Positions 8,741 to 17,746 of a stretch of 64,000 nt of DNA are shown here, piece by piece. The translations under genes and the position numbers were made by a program. Source of the DNA: Poseidonibacter lekithochrous (GTDB taxonomy: Bacteria; Campylobacterota; Campylobacteria; Campylobacterales; Arcobacteraceae); the NCBI RefSeq assembly GCF_013283835.1, contig NZ_CP054052.1, positions 3,348,001 through 3,412,000 on the forward strand, in the 5' to 3' direction. The notes beneath the pieces are model-generated. The model did not search any database. It was given only the letters and a program-made list of their open reading frames with translations, and was not told the DNA's origin. Numbering within the stretch: the first letter of the stretch is position 1; the number at the start of each line of letters is the position of its first letter.

Positions 8741-9343
8741 TTATAATCCTAAAAAGTTTTTCACACCCGTAAACACAATTTGTGCTGAAAGTGCGGCTAA
8801 GAATAGACCTGTAATTTTTGAGATTACAAGAAGACCTTGTTTTCCTACTATTTTTTCAATAATACTTGACATATAAAGCATAAGACCAATTACTAATACA
8901 GCACAAATAAGTGCAAAACTACCAGCAATTAGTGATGATGTAGTTTCAAAAGAAGCCCCCATTACAAGTAAAATACCAATAGTTCCAGGTCCTATTGTAA
9001 CAGGAATAGCAAGAGGAACTACAGCTAAATCATATAGCGCTGTATCATCAGATTTTTTAGCTCCATCTTTATTACCTTTTACTAAATCAACAGCAGCTAA
9101 GAATAATAAAGCCCCTGCTCCTATTCTAAATGCATCTAAAGTAATACCAAAAATTGAGAAAATATGTTTTCCAAAAAATAGAAGTACTAAACTCATAATA
9201 ATTACAGATGTAGTAACCTTTATAGCTAATACTTTTCTTTCATGATTAGACGCATCAGATGTAACTGTCAAAAATACAGACAATACAAAAAACGGCGTCA
9301 TAATAAAAAACATTTTTAAAAATGTTGAAATAAATACTTCCAC
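8741..9343 (-). CDS. MarC-family integral membrane protein
   Basis: A 200-residue protein with six predicted membrane helices and the MarC/UPF0056 signatures: PFFVLSVFLTVTSD in helix 1, FRIGAGALLFLAAVDL in the middle and PLAIPVTIGPGTIGILLVMG. The family's transport function is not established; MarC is not itself a proven drug-resistance factor. It lies between cobU and cobT with gaps of 1 and 4 nt, so it is cotranscribed with the cobalamin genes, but I see no direct metabolic link. Confidence 0.88.
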   Translation of the reverse strand: MEVFISTFLKMFFIMTPFFVLSVFLTVTSDASNHERKVLAIKVTTSVIIMSLVLLFFGKHIFSIFGITLDAFRIGAGALLFLAAVDLVKGNKDGAKKSDDTALYDLAVVPLAIPVTIGPGTIGILLVMGASFETTSSLIAGSFALICAVLVIGLMLYMSSIIEKIVGKQGLLVISKITGLFLAALSAQIVFTGVKNFLGL

Positions 9344-9347
9344 TAAA

Positions 9348-10412
9348 CTATCCTAAAAAGCTTTCTATTTTTTGAGTTAACTCTTTTTTGTTTATACCAT
9401 TGATTGCTGCATAACAAAGAGCTGCTCCACAACCAACACCCTCTTTTGCTTCACCTTCATCATAAAGTTTAAGTGCAGGATGATTTGATTCTCTAAAATC
9501 AAAATCACTAGCATAAGCATTAACAGGGAATTTTAATTGTGCTAATAAGGCTTTGATATTTGAGTTTTCATCTTCATGTATCCACTTAGTTGTACATAAA
9601 GCAATATTTGAAGAATCAATTGATCCTCCCATCATTCCTAAAACAGAGTTTACAATTAATAATACTGCTGCCATTTGTGTACCACCAGCAAGTACTACTT
9701 TCATATTTTTTGAAGTTGAACCTAATACAAATCCAGCATTAAAAATAAGCATATTATCTGATACATTAGATAGTTTTGTAAATACATCATCATCTTCGTT
9801 GATATTTGCTAAAGCTTTTTTGATTGTTAGGTATTTTATATCTTCAGGACTATTTTTGAAAGAACTTGAGAAATAGTTTTTACACTTATATCCTAAAGCC
9901 ATTGCAGATGCTTGTGCTGTAGTTGTACCACTTGGAACACTCTCAGCTAAGATTACATAATCATCTTTTAATTCATAATCTTGTGCAAACTGTACACCCA
10001 TTTGGAATACTTCCATAGCATTAATTGAAGCTTTATCATCTATTCTTCTTGATGGTTCTAAATCAAAACCATAAGTCTTAAAATATTTTAGTTTTGGTTT
10101 TACAGTAAGTCCTAAATCCAATATTTCAATATTTGAAAATGGATTTAATTCATGTGTTGCTCTTGTAATAAGTGCAGGTGTTGGAACACCTTTTGGTGTC
10201 TGTGCTATATCATCAAGTGATCGAACTTCTTTCGTACATAAAAATTCTGCATCTAATGTAGGAGTTAAATCTAATTTGCCAGGAATACCTGCTTGGGAAA
10301 TATTTGGGATTTCACAAGTTTTTGTAACACTTGTACTTAAAAGGAATGAGGCCTTTTTACCTCGTAAGAATTCAAGGAAATCTACGCTTCCTAAAATAGT
10401 ATTAAAGTTCAT
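9348..10412 (-). CDS. cobT: CobT-like nicotinate-nucleotide phosphoribosyltransferase (archaeal/cyanobacterial-type)
   Basis: A 354-residue protein resembling the divergent CobT family found in archaea, cyanobacteria and some epsilonproteobacteria. Features are SQAGIPGKLDLTPTLDAEFL near residue 40-60, ILAESVPSGTTTAQA near 160, VLAGGTQMAAVLL in the middle and GVGCGAALCYAAI near the C-terminus. It would activate the lower-ligand base with nicotinate mononucleotide to give alpha-ribazole phosphate, the other CobS substrate. It is the promoter-proximal gene of the cob unit. The NPGT-type motif of enterobacterial CobT is absent, and this family has sometimes been labelled UPF0284, so the enzyme activity is inferred from family and context. 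Confidence 0.82.
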   Translation of the reverse strand: MNFNTILGSVDFLEFLRGKKASFLLSTSVTKTCEIPNISQAGIPGKLDLTPTLDAEFLCTKEVRSLDDIAQTPKGVPTPALITRATHELNPFSNIEILDLGLTVKPKLKYFKTYGFDLEPSRRIDDKASINAMEVFQMGVQFAQDYELKDDYVILAESVPSGTTTAQASAMALGYKCKNYFSSSFKNSPEDIKYLTIKKALANINEDDDVFTKLSNVSDNMLIFNAGFVLGSTSKNMKVVLAGGTQMAAVLLIVNSVLGMMGGSIDSSNIALCTTKWIHEDENSNIKALLAQLKFPVNAYASDFDFRESNHPALKLYDEGEAKEGVGCGAALCYAAINGINKKELTQKIESFLG

Positions 10413-10447
10413 AAAAAACCTTTGGTAATAATTTTAGGAAGTATAAC

Positions 10448-10493
10448 AAATCTTATATAAAAGCCCTTGATTTTTAGGACTTTTATAAGATTT
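10448..10493 (-). terminator. Hairpin at the end of dsbD
   Basis: Left arm AAATCTTATATAAAAG and right arm CTTTTATAAGATTT pair with a 2-nt bulge around a loop holding TTGATTTTTA. The hairpin begins at the dsbD stop codon. A good U-run is lacking, so it may be a weak terminator or a 3' stabilising stem. It separates dsbD from cobT. Confidence 0.5.
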
Positions 10494-12264
10494 AGAAGTG
10501 TTTATTTATAATGTTTAAGAAGTCTTCTGCATTTTTATATCCAACAATTTGAGATGACTTAATCTCTTTGTTGTTTTTATCCCAAAAGATAAGTGCTGGA
10601 GGTCCAACTACACCAAACTTAGCTTGTAGTGCTTTATCATCATCATTATTTTCAGTCACGTCAGCTTTTAGAAGTGTAAAACCTTTGAGTTTTGCCATAA
10701 CTGTTTCATCTTTAAAAGTGATATTCTCTAACTCTTTACAAGAGATACACCAATCAGCATAGAAGTCTAACATCACTGGTTTATTTGAAGCTTTTATAGC
10801 TAAGTCTAACTCTTTTAAATTCTTCACATATGAGAATTTTAATTCATTTTGTGAAACAGCTACACCCTTAGCAGATGTGAATTTTGAGAATGGCTCAAGT
10901 GGATTTGTTGCACCACTTAAAGCTCCTAACATTAAAGATACACCATATATGAAAATAACAGTTGTAATTAACTGAGCGATTATATGTTGGTACATTCTTA
11001 AATATAATCCAGTTGCAATAAATAGTAATGCCCATAACCACATAACATAAATAGGATCTAATACTCTATCTAACATCCATACAGCAACTGCTAACATTAC
11101 AATACCAAAGATTTTTGATACAGAATCCATCCAACCACCAGGTTTTGGCATATACTTACCAGCTCCAAGTCCGATTAATAATAAAGGAACTCCCATACCA
11201 ACAGACATTACAAATAGTGCTAATCCACCTAAAAGTGCATCACCTGTTTGTCCAATATAAACTAGTGCACCAGCAAGTGGAGCTGCAACACAAGGTCCAA
11301 CAATTAATGCTGATAGGAATCCCATGATAGCCACACCCATAACACCTTGTTTTTCTTTACCATCTGTTGTTCTTGTAATCTTATTTTGAATACTTTGAGG
11401 TAATTCTAATTTGTAATATCCAAACATTGAGAAGGCTAAAGCTACAAAAATACCTGCAAATACAGTTAAGACATAAGGATTTTGAAGTGCAACTTGTAAG
11501 TTAGCACCAAATAAACCAGCAATAACACCTGCGATTGTATAAGCTAAGGCCATAGCTACAACATAAACTAAAGATAAAAAGAATCCTTTAGCGGGAGTTA
11601 TCTCTTCTTTATTTCCAGCTTTTACAATAATCGAAGATAAAATCGGAATCATTGGGAAAATACAAGGAGTTAAAGACAGAGCAAGTCCTGCAACAAAAAA
11701 GAATCCTAATACAAAAAAGAAACTTCCATTTTTAAGTAAAGCAGCAATTGAATCAGTTTCGTTAACTGGTTCTTCAACTTCTACATTTACTTTAGGAGTT
11801 TTATCTTCTTCAATTGCATTTATTACAGCATTTGATTTAAGAGTAGCGCTTCCAGTAGTGTCAAGATTAAAGTTTTGCTTCATAGGAGCATAACAAAGAC
11901 CTTTTTTTGAACATCCTTGATATTGCACTTGGATTTCATATGTAGGAGAATCTATTTTTGATTGAAGTAATGAAAATGGTATTTCTATACTAATATCATT
12001 AAACTGTACAATCCACTCTTCATAAGGAACAGGCGTTGGTAATGTTATCTCTTTTGTAATTTCTTCTTTGATAGGTTTTAAAATGAATACTTTTATTTTT
12101 TCATCATATAAATATATATCTTTTCCCAATTTTAGATCAAATAATAATTTATCTTTTTCTTGAGTAAATTTAGGTTTGAAAGCTTCATCTGGTTCTAGGA
12201 ATGTTTGTTCAATTGCAAAAAGTGATTGAAACAGAACAAACAAAACTAATATAATTTTTTTCAT
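10492..12264 (-). CDS. dsbD: Thiol:disulfide interchange protein DsbD
   Basis: A 590-residue inner-membrane protein with the full three-part layout. A signal peptide is followed by a periplasmic alpha domain whose cysteine pair lies in GCSKKGLCYAPMKQ. A core of about eight membrane helices has its redox cysteines in LTPCIFPMIPILSSI and IVGPCVAAPLAGAL. The C-terminal thioredoxin-like gamma domain has the active site YADWCISCKELE near residue 500. It carries electrons from cytoplasmic thioredoxin to periplasmic reductases and to cytochrome c assembly. It lies 19 nt downstream of a periplasmic thioredoxin gene, a likely partner. Confidence 0.95.
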   Translation of the reverse strand: MKKIILVLFVLFQSLFAIEQTFLEPDEAFKPKFTQEKDKLLFDLKLGKDIYLYDEKIKVFILKPIKEEITKEITLPTPVPYEEWIVQFNDISIEIPFSLLQSKIDSPTYEIQVQYQGCSKKGLCYAPMKQNFNLDTTGSATLKSNAVINAIEEDKTPKVNVEVEEPVNETDSIAALLKNGSFFFVLGFFFVAGLALSLTPCIFPMIPILSSIIVKAGNKEEITPAKGFFLSLVYVVAMALAYTIAGVIAGLFGANLQVALQNPYVLTVFAGIFVALAFSMFGYYKLELPQSIQNKITRTTDGKEKQGVMGVAIMGFLSALIVGPCVAAPLAGALVYIGQTGDALLGGLALFVMSVGMGVPLLLIGLGAGKYMPKPGGWMDSVSKIFGIVMLAVAVWMLDRVLDPIYVMWLWALLFIATGLYLRMYQHIIAQLITTVIFIYGVSLMLGALSGATNPLEPFSKFTSAKGVAVSQNELKFSYVKNLKELDLAIKASNKPVMLDFYADWCISCKELENITFKDETVMAKLKGFTLLKADVTENNDDDKALQAKFGVVGPPALIFWDKNNKEIKSSQIVGYKNAEDFLNIINKHF

Positions 12265-12283
12265 AAGATTCTAGTCCTTGATA

Positions 12284-12646
12284 TTAATTAAATATTGAAT
12301 TGGCATTTGATTCAAGTTCATCAACTGATTGAATACCAATTTTAGTTTTAACAGCTTTGCCGTCTTGAAAATATACAAGGGAAGGAAGTCTAGTAATTCC
12401 AAACTTCTTAGTAATTAATGGTTGATCGTCAATATTAATTTTGTATATAGTAACGTTATCAGGTTTAACAATATCATATTCTTCTAATTTATTATTTAAT
12501 ACCTTACAAGGTGGACACCAAACCGCATAGAAATCAATGATAACATTTTTACCTTTTATCTTTGATTCAAAATTATCCATATTTAGTTCTTCAAAAGCGA
12601 ACGCTGATGCAACACTAAGTAATAGTATGAATACTATTTTTTTCAT
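12284..12646 (-). CDS. Periplasmic thioredoxin-like protein
   Basis: A 120-residue protein with a signal peptide (MKKIVFILLLSVASAFA) and one thioredoxin domain. The active site is WCPPCK inside FYAVWCPPCKVLNN, with the cis-proline in GITRLPSLVYF. It is the first gene of a unit with dsbD and probably receives electrons from it. The CPPC centre differs from the CGPC of cytoplasmic thioredoxin and suggests a reductase role, for example in cytochrome c maturation or repair of periplasmic thiols; the actual substrate is not shown by the sequence. Confidence 0.9.
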   Translation of the reverse strand: MKKIVFILLLSVASAFAFEELNMDNFESKIKGKNVIIDFYAVWCPPCKVLNNKLEEYDIVKPDNVTIYKINIDDQPLITKKFGITRLPSLVYFQDGKAVKTKIGIQSVDELESNANSIFN

Positions 12647-12818
12647 TTTAGGCCTTTTTATAATTTATACTCTATTTTTATTTATGCTATTATATTTAAT
12701 AAATATAAAGAGTTTGTTAATTGAATTTTATTATATTGAAAAGATATACTTATATAAGTTTTTATTATATTTAATTTTATCTTATTTATGATAAAATTCC
12801 CACTTTTAAGGAAAATAT

Positions 12819-13178
12819 ATGGATAATTTAGTAGATTTACAACCCAAAACTGTAGAAAAAATGATAAATGATAAAGTTGTAATGATTGATGTTAGAAGAA
12901 AAGATGAGTGGGAAAGAACAGGTACAATCAAAAATGCCTATAAAATGACCTTCTTTGACGAGTATGGTAATCATGATGTAAAATCTTGGATGAGTGAATT
13001 TGAAAAGATAGTTACACAAAAAGATCAAACAATTGTTTTAATTTGTGCTCATGCAAATAGAACAAGAACTATTGGTAATTTTTTAATAGACCAAGGTTAC
13101 AAGAATACTGCTCACTTATTTGGCGGTATGGCATTGTGGCAACAAGAGTTAAGAGAAACTATTAAGCATATTGCTTAA
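12819..13178 (+). CDS. Rhodanese-like protein
   Basis: A 119-residue single rhodanese domain. Signatures are MIDVRRKDEWERTGTIKNA, the CH2A-type start with Asp-Val-Arg, and the active-site loop LICAHANRTRTIGNFL, whose Cys would carry the persulfide and whose Arg shapes the loop, followed by HLFGGMALWQQEL. It has no signal peptide, so it should act in the cytoplasm on sulfur transfer or sulfide handling. AAGGAAA precedes the ATG. It is transcribed divergently from the thioredoxin-dsbD unit and stands alone. Confidence 0.9.
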   Translation: MDNLVDLQPKTVEKMINDKVVMIDVRRKDEWERTGTIKNAYKMTFFDEYGNHDVKSWMSEFEKIVTQKDQTIVLICAHANRTRTIGNFLIDQGYKNTAHLFGGMALWQQELRETIKHIA

Positions 13179-13208
13179 TAGTTATCACATTAAAATATAT
13201 TTGTTTAA

Positions 13209-13445
13209 TTATGCTTGAGACGCTTTTCTATCTTCACTTGCTTTTTGTAAAATAGCAATTACTTCATCTAAATTTTCATATGGAATATGTGATTTCCATT
13301 GTACATCTTGACCATTTAATAAAATACCAATACTTATAATATCCGCAGTATCTTTACCGTATGGTTCAGTTACATTTGATACAGAGATTTTACCTTTTTT
13401 TGTACCTGCTAATGGCAGCGACCCTAGTTCTGTTATTGTAGACAT
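13209..13445 (-). CDS. Small conserved-looking hypothetical protein
   Basis: A 78-residue soluble protein I do not recognise. It has a good start context (AAGGAT upstream of the ATG) and normal codon use. The sequence suggests alternating beta-strands (GKISVSNVTEP, DIISIGILLNG, WKSHIPYENLD) and a C-terminal helix (EVIAILQKASEDRKASQ). No cysteines or membrane segments are present. It lies between the rhodanese and the GGDEF/EAL gene with its own leader, so it is probably monocistronic. Confidence 0.6.
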   Translation of the reverse strand: MSTITELGSLPLAGTKKGKISVSNVTEPYGKDTADIISIGILLNGQDVQWKSHIPYENLDEVIAILQKASEDRKASQA

Positions 13446-13514
13446 TTTAAATCCTTAGTGTTAAAATTTAATTCATATTTTATTTTACAAAAATAAACTT
13501 TTGTTTTATTAAAG

Positions 13515-14984
13515 TTATTCAATATTTGGTGTTGGTTTCCCCAAATAAAAACCTTGAAACTCATCTATACCCAAGTCATTCACAATATTATAAACTTCTT
13601 CTGAATGTACAAATTCTGCAATAGTTTTGATATTTAATGCTTTTGAAAAATCAGTAATTGACTTCACAATTTCATATGAGTTTTTATCATTATTTATATC
13701 TTTTATAAGTGATCCATCAATTTTAATATAATCTGGTCTTGTTTCCAAGATATGTGCAAAGTTTGAGTAGCCTGTACCAAAATCATCAATTGCAATTTTA
13801 ATACCAATTTCTCTATATTTTAAAATAAAGTCTTCAAGTACAGTATAATCCGTAATTAAATCACTTTCTAATAACTCAAATATAATTCTTTTTTTATTCT
13901 CTTTTGTAATATTTCGTAGAATATCATCTAGTTGTTCAATAAAATGAGAATCTAATACATCTTTAAAACTAAGATTAATAGAGATATCTTTATTTGTTTT
14001 ATCTAAATCACTTAAAGCTTTTGTAATTACTTGACTTGATAAAAGTAAATATTGTTTTGTTTTAATAGCAACATCTAAAAATTCATAAGGAAGAATATAA
14101 TCAACTTTACCATCATTAGATTTGTTTTTTAATCTCATTAATGTTTCATATTTGATAATCTCTTTATTACGATTAAAAATTGGTTGATAAAAAGGAATAA
14201 CATTATCTTCATCAATTGTTTTTTTGATTCTATCTCTCCAAAAAATTGACTTTTTAATAATACCTTTCGCATCTAGATTATTTGTATATGCAAAGAATCT
14301 TAAATTACTTTTTTTAGCTTTTTTCAAAGCAATTCCAGCGGTTCTTAAAGGCTCATCTTGAAGCATAGAAATACCTAATGTAATATCAATGAATATTTCC
14401 ATATCAAGTTTTTCTACATAGATAGTTCTATTTTTAAATAATCGACTTAACTCTTCAGTTCGAGAAACAAACTGAGGAAAATCAATCATTTTAAATTCAA
14501 CAATAGCAAATTCATTTCCATGTATTCTATATAATGAAGAGTCATTAGTTAGAGCAAATTCTTTTAGAATCCTTGCTGTTTCTTGTAAAACTAAGTTTCC
14601 AGAACTAAATCCATATAATTCATTAATATCATTAAAGGAGTCTATATCTACTAATATTAAAGAGATAAACTCTTCATTTTTTATATCTTTTGATAAGGCA
14701 TTAGAATTTTTTAAATTAGTTAGTTTATCAAGATACAATTTTCTTTTTAATTGTGTTTGTTTTATTTGATTTTTTCTTTGGATATTAAATATTATGAAAA
14801 TAAGACCAAGTGTGATTAAGAAATACACTACATTTAATAGAAAGATTCTATTATCTAAGCTTTCGAAAAAGAATATACTCTCTGTGTTATTACTATAAGA
14901 ACTGTAGAAAACAACAAAAAGAATTAATAAAAATATAAAAGCGACTAAAATACTAGTCAACTTATAAATTTTTTCTCGTGTCAT
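13515..14984 (-). CDS. Membrane GGDEF/EAL protein, degenerate GGDEF and probably active EAL phosphodiesterase
   Basis: A 489-residue protein. Two membrane helices at about residues 10-28 and 49-66 flank a short periplasmic loop. A GGDEF domain follows (about 85-235) whose signature is HGNEF, so it probably does not make c-di-GMP. The EAL domain (about 250-485) has ETL in place of EAL but keeps the metal and catalytic residues: FYQPIF, the Glu in FELLESDLI, AIDDFGTGYSNF, DYIKIDGSLI, TIAEFVHSEE and QGFYLGKP. It should therefore degrade c-di-GMP, perhaps with GTP binding by the GGDEF part as a control. It is monocistronic. Confidence 0.85.
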   Translation of the reverse strand: MTREKIYKLTSILVAFIFLLILFVVFYSSYSNNTESIFFFESLDNRIFLLNVVYFLITLGLIFIIFNIQRKNQIKQTQLKRKLYLDKLTNLKNSNALSKDIKNEEFISLILVDIDSFNDINELYGFSSGNLVLQETARILKEFALTNDSSLYRIHGNEFAIVEFKMIDFPQFVSRTEELSRLFKNRTIYVEKLDMEIFIDITLGISMLQDEPLRTAGIALKKAKKSNLRFFAYTNNLDAKGIIKKSIFWRDRIKKTIDEDNVIPFYQPIFNRNKEIIKYETLMRLKNKSNDGKVDYILPYEFLDVAIKTKQYLLLSSQVITKALSDLDKTNKDISINLSFKDVLDSHFIEQLDDILRNITKENKKRIIFELLESDLITDYTVLEDFILKYREIGIKIAIDDFGTGYSNFAHILETRPDYIKIDGSLIKDINNDKNSYEIVKSITDFSKALNIKTIAEFVHSEEVYNIVNDLGIDEFQGFYLGKPTPNIE

Positions 14985-15053
14985 AAGAAGTCTCCAATTT
15001 TTGACTTACTTAATAATAACACAATTCCTTTTGTTATTTATTAAAAATAAAAT

Positions 15054-15863
15054 TTATTTGAAAGTTGCTATTTTTTGTCCAAATCTAACATCTTCGTTTA
15101 ATAAACTCTCGATTTCAACGGCATCTTCTTCCCATAACATTACTACAGTTGATCCCATTTTAAAGTAACCTAAACAATCAGCTTTATCAATTTTAATATC
15201 TTCATATTCATATACTTTAATTTCTGCTGTATCAATGTTAGTTTCTACTTTTGGTTCAAATTCAAATACCATTTGTCCTACATTTAAAGCACCAACAAAT
15301 ACCATATAGAAAAGTTTACCATTTGTATCAATACACTCTAAGATAACTCTTTCGTTTTGTACGAATAAATCTAACTCTTTATTTAAGTATTTTAAATTAA
15401 CAGGATATAGTTTTCCTGGAACATGAATAAGTTTTTTCAGTTGAAATTCACAAGGTGAATGATATCTATGGTAATCTTTTGGAGATAAGTAGAAGTTCAT
15501 AAAACTTCCCTCTTTAACTTTTGAGAAATTATCTGTACAATAGAATGTTAATAACTCTTCTACTGAATATTCCATACCCTTAATTTGTAAAGCTGTATCT
15601 TCTTTGATTTGCCCACACTCTGTGATAAAACTATCTGTTGGAGAGATAAATTCATTTTCGGCACTTACAATTTCTCTATTGATTTCAAGTTTTCTTGTAA
15701 ATAAGTCATTTAAAGACTTGTAATATCTTGCATTTTTAAACTCACTCATATTTAAACCTAAAAACTTTACATAACCTGCGTTAATTACCCTTTGGATAAA
15801 TGGTGGAAATTGAGTCTTCGCAAATTTACCAAAATATTGAGAAATTATATTTGTAATGTGCAT
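15054..15863 (-). CDS. psd: Phosphatidylserine decarboxylase proenzyme
   Basis: A 269-residue protein of the proteobacterial PSD type. The self-cleavage site that creates the pyruvoyl group is KMGSTVVML, with cleavage expected between Gly237 and Ser238. Other conserved parts are NDLFTRKL near residue 52, SPTDSFITECG near 88, FYLSPKDYHRYHSP (catalytic His region) and VFVGALNVGQM. It converts phosphatidylserine to phosphatidylethanolamine at the inner membrane. AGGAAG precedes the ATG. No pss gene is adjacent. Confidence 0.93.
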   Translation of the reverse strand: MHITNIISQYFGKFAKTQFPPFIQRVINAGYVKFLGLNMSEFKNARYYKSLNDLFTRKLEINREIVSAENEFISPTDSFITECGQIKEDTALQIKGMEYSVEELLTFYCTDNFSKVKEGSFMNFYLSPKDYHRYHSPCEFQLKKLIHVPGKLYPVNLKYLNKELDLFVQNERVILECIDTNGKLFYMVFVGALNVGQMVFEFEPKVETNIDTAEIKVYEYEDIKIDKADCLGYFKMGSTVVMLWEEDAVEIESLLNEDVRFGQKIATFK

Positions 15864-16057
15864 TATCTTCCTTTTTTTAATTAATATGCGAATTCTATCT
15901 AGATTTACTTCTTAATCTGCTTTAATAAATGCGTGCATTATTAACATAATCTAAAGAATAAAGTTTATCCTTAAAAAAATATTCACTTCTAAGGAAAAAA
16001 AAGTCAAAATTTTGATAAGGTAGCATATTAATTTTAATCATTATAAGGACAATATTT

Positions 16058-16297
16058 ATGTATAAAATCGTTGTAGCAAACCAATGTGGATGTTTTAAAA
16101 GGAGTGAATTACAAAATAATTTAACTTTTACATCGAAAGATGACGCTCTTATTAAAGCTCTAGAAATGAAAGATACTATGAATAATGAATTCTGTAAAAA
16201 ACATGAATTTGAAGTACAAGAGATGTACAATAATTTCGTAATTACTTTCTACACAGAAGCTAGAGATAACTGCTGTGGTAATGGGTGTTGTTCTTAA
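16058..16297 (+). CDS. Small Cys-rich protein of unknown function
   Basis: A 79-residue soluble protein with six cysteines arranged as CGC near the N-terminus (NQCGCFKRS), one Cys in NEFCKKHEF and a C-terminal CCGNGCC. The ends could bind a metal ion or iron-sulfur cluster. ATAAGGAC precedes the ATG at a normal distance. No family name comes to mind. It is monocistronic, convergent with mltA, and its stop codon lies in the loop of a terminator-like hairpin. Confidence 0.7.
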   Translation: MYKIVVANQCGCFKRSELQNNLTFTSKDDALIKALEMKDTMNNEFCKKHEFEVQEMYNNFVITFYTEARDNCCGNGCCS

Positions 16298-16306
16298 ACA
16301 ACATCC
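16283..16306. terminator. Bidirectional hairpin between the Cys-rich gene and mltA
   Basis: GGGTGTTGTT (16283-16292) pairs with AACAACATCC (16297-16306) around a CTTA loop, with one G-T wobble. It holds the TAA stop of the Cys-rich gene and directly follows the end of mltA, so it can serve both convergent genes. No strong U-run follows. Confidence 0.55.
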
Positions 16307-16307
16307 G

Positions 16308-17390
16308 TTATATATTAGGAATAAATAAAAACACCCTTCCTTTTTCTTTCATTAATCCAGCCAACTCCCCTGCACTATTACCATAACCAAAAAAGAAATC
16401 TAATCTAATTTCACCTTTAATTGCTCCACCTGTATCAGCAGCAATCATAAGTCTATTCATAGGCTTTTTTGTTTTAGGATTAAAGGTTTCAATAAACACG
16501 GGCATTCCTAAAGGAATATGTTTTATATCAACTGCTACATTTCTATTAGCTATTAAAGGAACAGATAAACTTCCTGTTGCAGTTTGTTCTCTTTTTTCAA
16601 AAAAGATATAACTAGGGTTTAAATTTAAAACTTCATCAGTTTTTTCAGGATTCTCTTTTAAATACTTTTTTATAGTTTGTAAAGATATATTTTTTTTATC
16701 CACATGACCATTTTCAACTAAATGTCGTCCAATTGCAAAATATTTTCTTCCATTTTGTGAAGCATATCCAATATTCATAACTTCACCATTTTCTAGTTGA
16801 ACTCGACCAGAACCTTGAACGTGTAAGAAAAATAGATCTACTTTATTATCCACATAAACAACTGGTACTAAATCGTCTCTATTTTCAATTTGCTCTCTTG
16901 TATCATAAGGAATGTATCTTCCATCTACCATTTTGGCTCTATATCTATATTTTTCAAACTCTAGGTAGTTTTTCTTATCTTTTATAATTACTAAATCATT
17001 TGGTATTTTATATATTGGGTATTTATATTTATCAGTTTTTATTAGACTTCCAAAAAGTAGAGGCTCAAAGTATCCAGTAATTAATCCCAAATCTCCAGTA
17101 TTTGATACTAAGACTTTAGGTGTGAAGTTTTGAGTGAAGAACTTTTTCCCATTATTATAAGAATAAACGTTGATACATACATTTTGAAATAGTTTTTTTC
17201 TAACAGATTTTTCGCAAGCAATTTTAAAAACTTCTAATGCTTCATCTAAATCATCATCATAAAAACCATTTAAATAATCATAAGGGTCATTTGGGTTAGT
17301 TATTTTTTTTACAGCAGGTTCATTTATGGATACAGATGTACATCCAGAAAAAAACAATAAAGAAAGTATAAAAGTTAAAATATATTTCAT
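16308..17390 (-). CDS. mltA: Membrane-bound lytic murein transglycosylase A
   Basis: A 360-residue lipoprotein with a lipobox in its signal peptide (LLFFSGC, acylated Cys at residue 17). The MltA domain shows VTGYFEPLL-type sequence (LITGYFEPLLFGS) and HVQGSGRVQLENG. The C-terminal 3D domain has the Asp-rich active region: MIAADTGGAIKGEIRLDFFFG, in which the catalytic Asp is expected. It cleaves peptidoglycan glycan strands with formation of 1,6-anhydroMurNAc, at the outer membrane. It appears monocistronic. Confidence 0.93.
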   Translation of the reverse strand: MKYILTFILSLLFFSGCTSVSINEPAVKKITNPNDPYDYLNGFYDDDLDEALEVFKIACEKSVRKKLFQNVCINVYSYNNGKKFFTQNFTPKVLVSNTGDLGLITGYFEPLLFGSLIKTDKYKYPIYKIPNDLVIIKDKKNYLEFEKYRYRAKMVDGRYIPYDTREQIENRDDLVPVVYVDNKVDLFFLHVQGSGRVQLENGEVMNIGYASQNGRKYFAIGRHLVENGHVDKKNISLQTIKKYLKENPEKTDEVLNLNPSYIFFEKREQTATGSLSVPLIANRNVAVDIKHIPLGMPVFIETFNPKTKKPMNRLMIAADTGGAIKGEIRLDFFFGYGNSAGELAGLMKEKGRVFLFIPNI

Positions 17391-17453
17391 AAAGAACTTC
17401 CTTTTTAAAGTTCAATAATTTTAACATTATAAAGTTAATAGTTAGTTACATTC

Positions 17454-17735
17454 TTAACCTTGAGAATAAACCTCTTTTAGTCCACACTCTTTACATTTGT
17501 ATTCAATATCATTAACTCCTGAACAACCACCGTTTTTAAGAACTCTTGCACTTATAGATTCTGATTTGAACATAGTTTTTGTATTTTCATCATAAAAGGT
17601 TTTAGTACTAGCACCACAATTTGGGCACTCGCCTTTATTTAGTTTGTCAACACGTGAGTGTTTACTTTTGAAGTATAATAAAACAGAGAATATTACTATT
17701 AGAAAAACTAACAGTAGGAAGATTATAGTTTGCAT
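17454..17735 (-). CDS. Small membrane protein with a zinc-ribbon
   Basis: A 93-residue protein. Residues 3-22 form one membrane helix (IIFLLLVFLIVIFSVLLYF). The soluble part carries two Cys pairs, GECPNCGAS and YKCKECGLKEV, that should form a zinc ribbon, and a further Cys in NGGCSGVND. The function is unknown. It begins 11 nt after the dnaK stop in the same direction, so it may be cotranscribed with the heat-shock operon. Confidence 0.7.
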   Translation of the reverse strand: MQTIIFLLLVFLIVIFSVLLYFKSKHSRVDKLNKGECPNCGASTKTFYDENTKTMFKSESISARVLKNGGCSGVNDIEYKCKECGLKEVYSQG

Positions 17736-17746
17736 GAAGCAGAGTT

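Noticed and set aside
15922-16230. Minus-strand frame of 102 codons opposite the Cys-rich gene.
   Set aside because: It overlaps the better supported plus-strand gene, has no ribosome-binding site and a composition typical of an antisense shadow.
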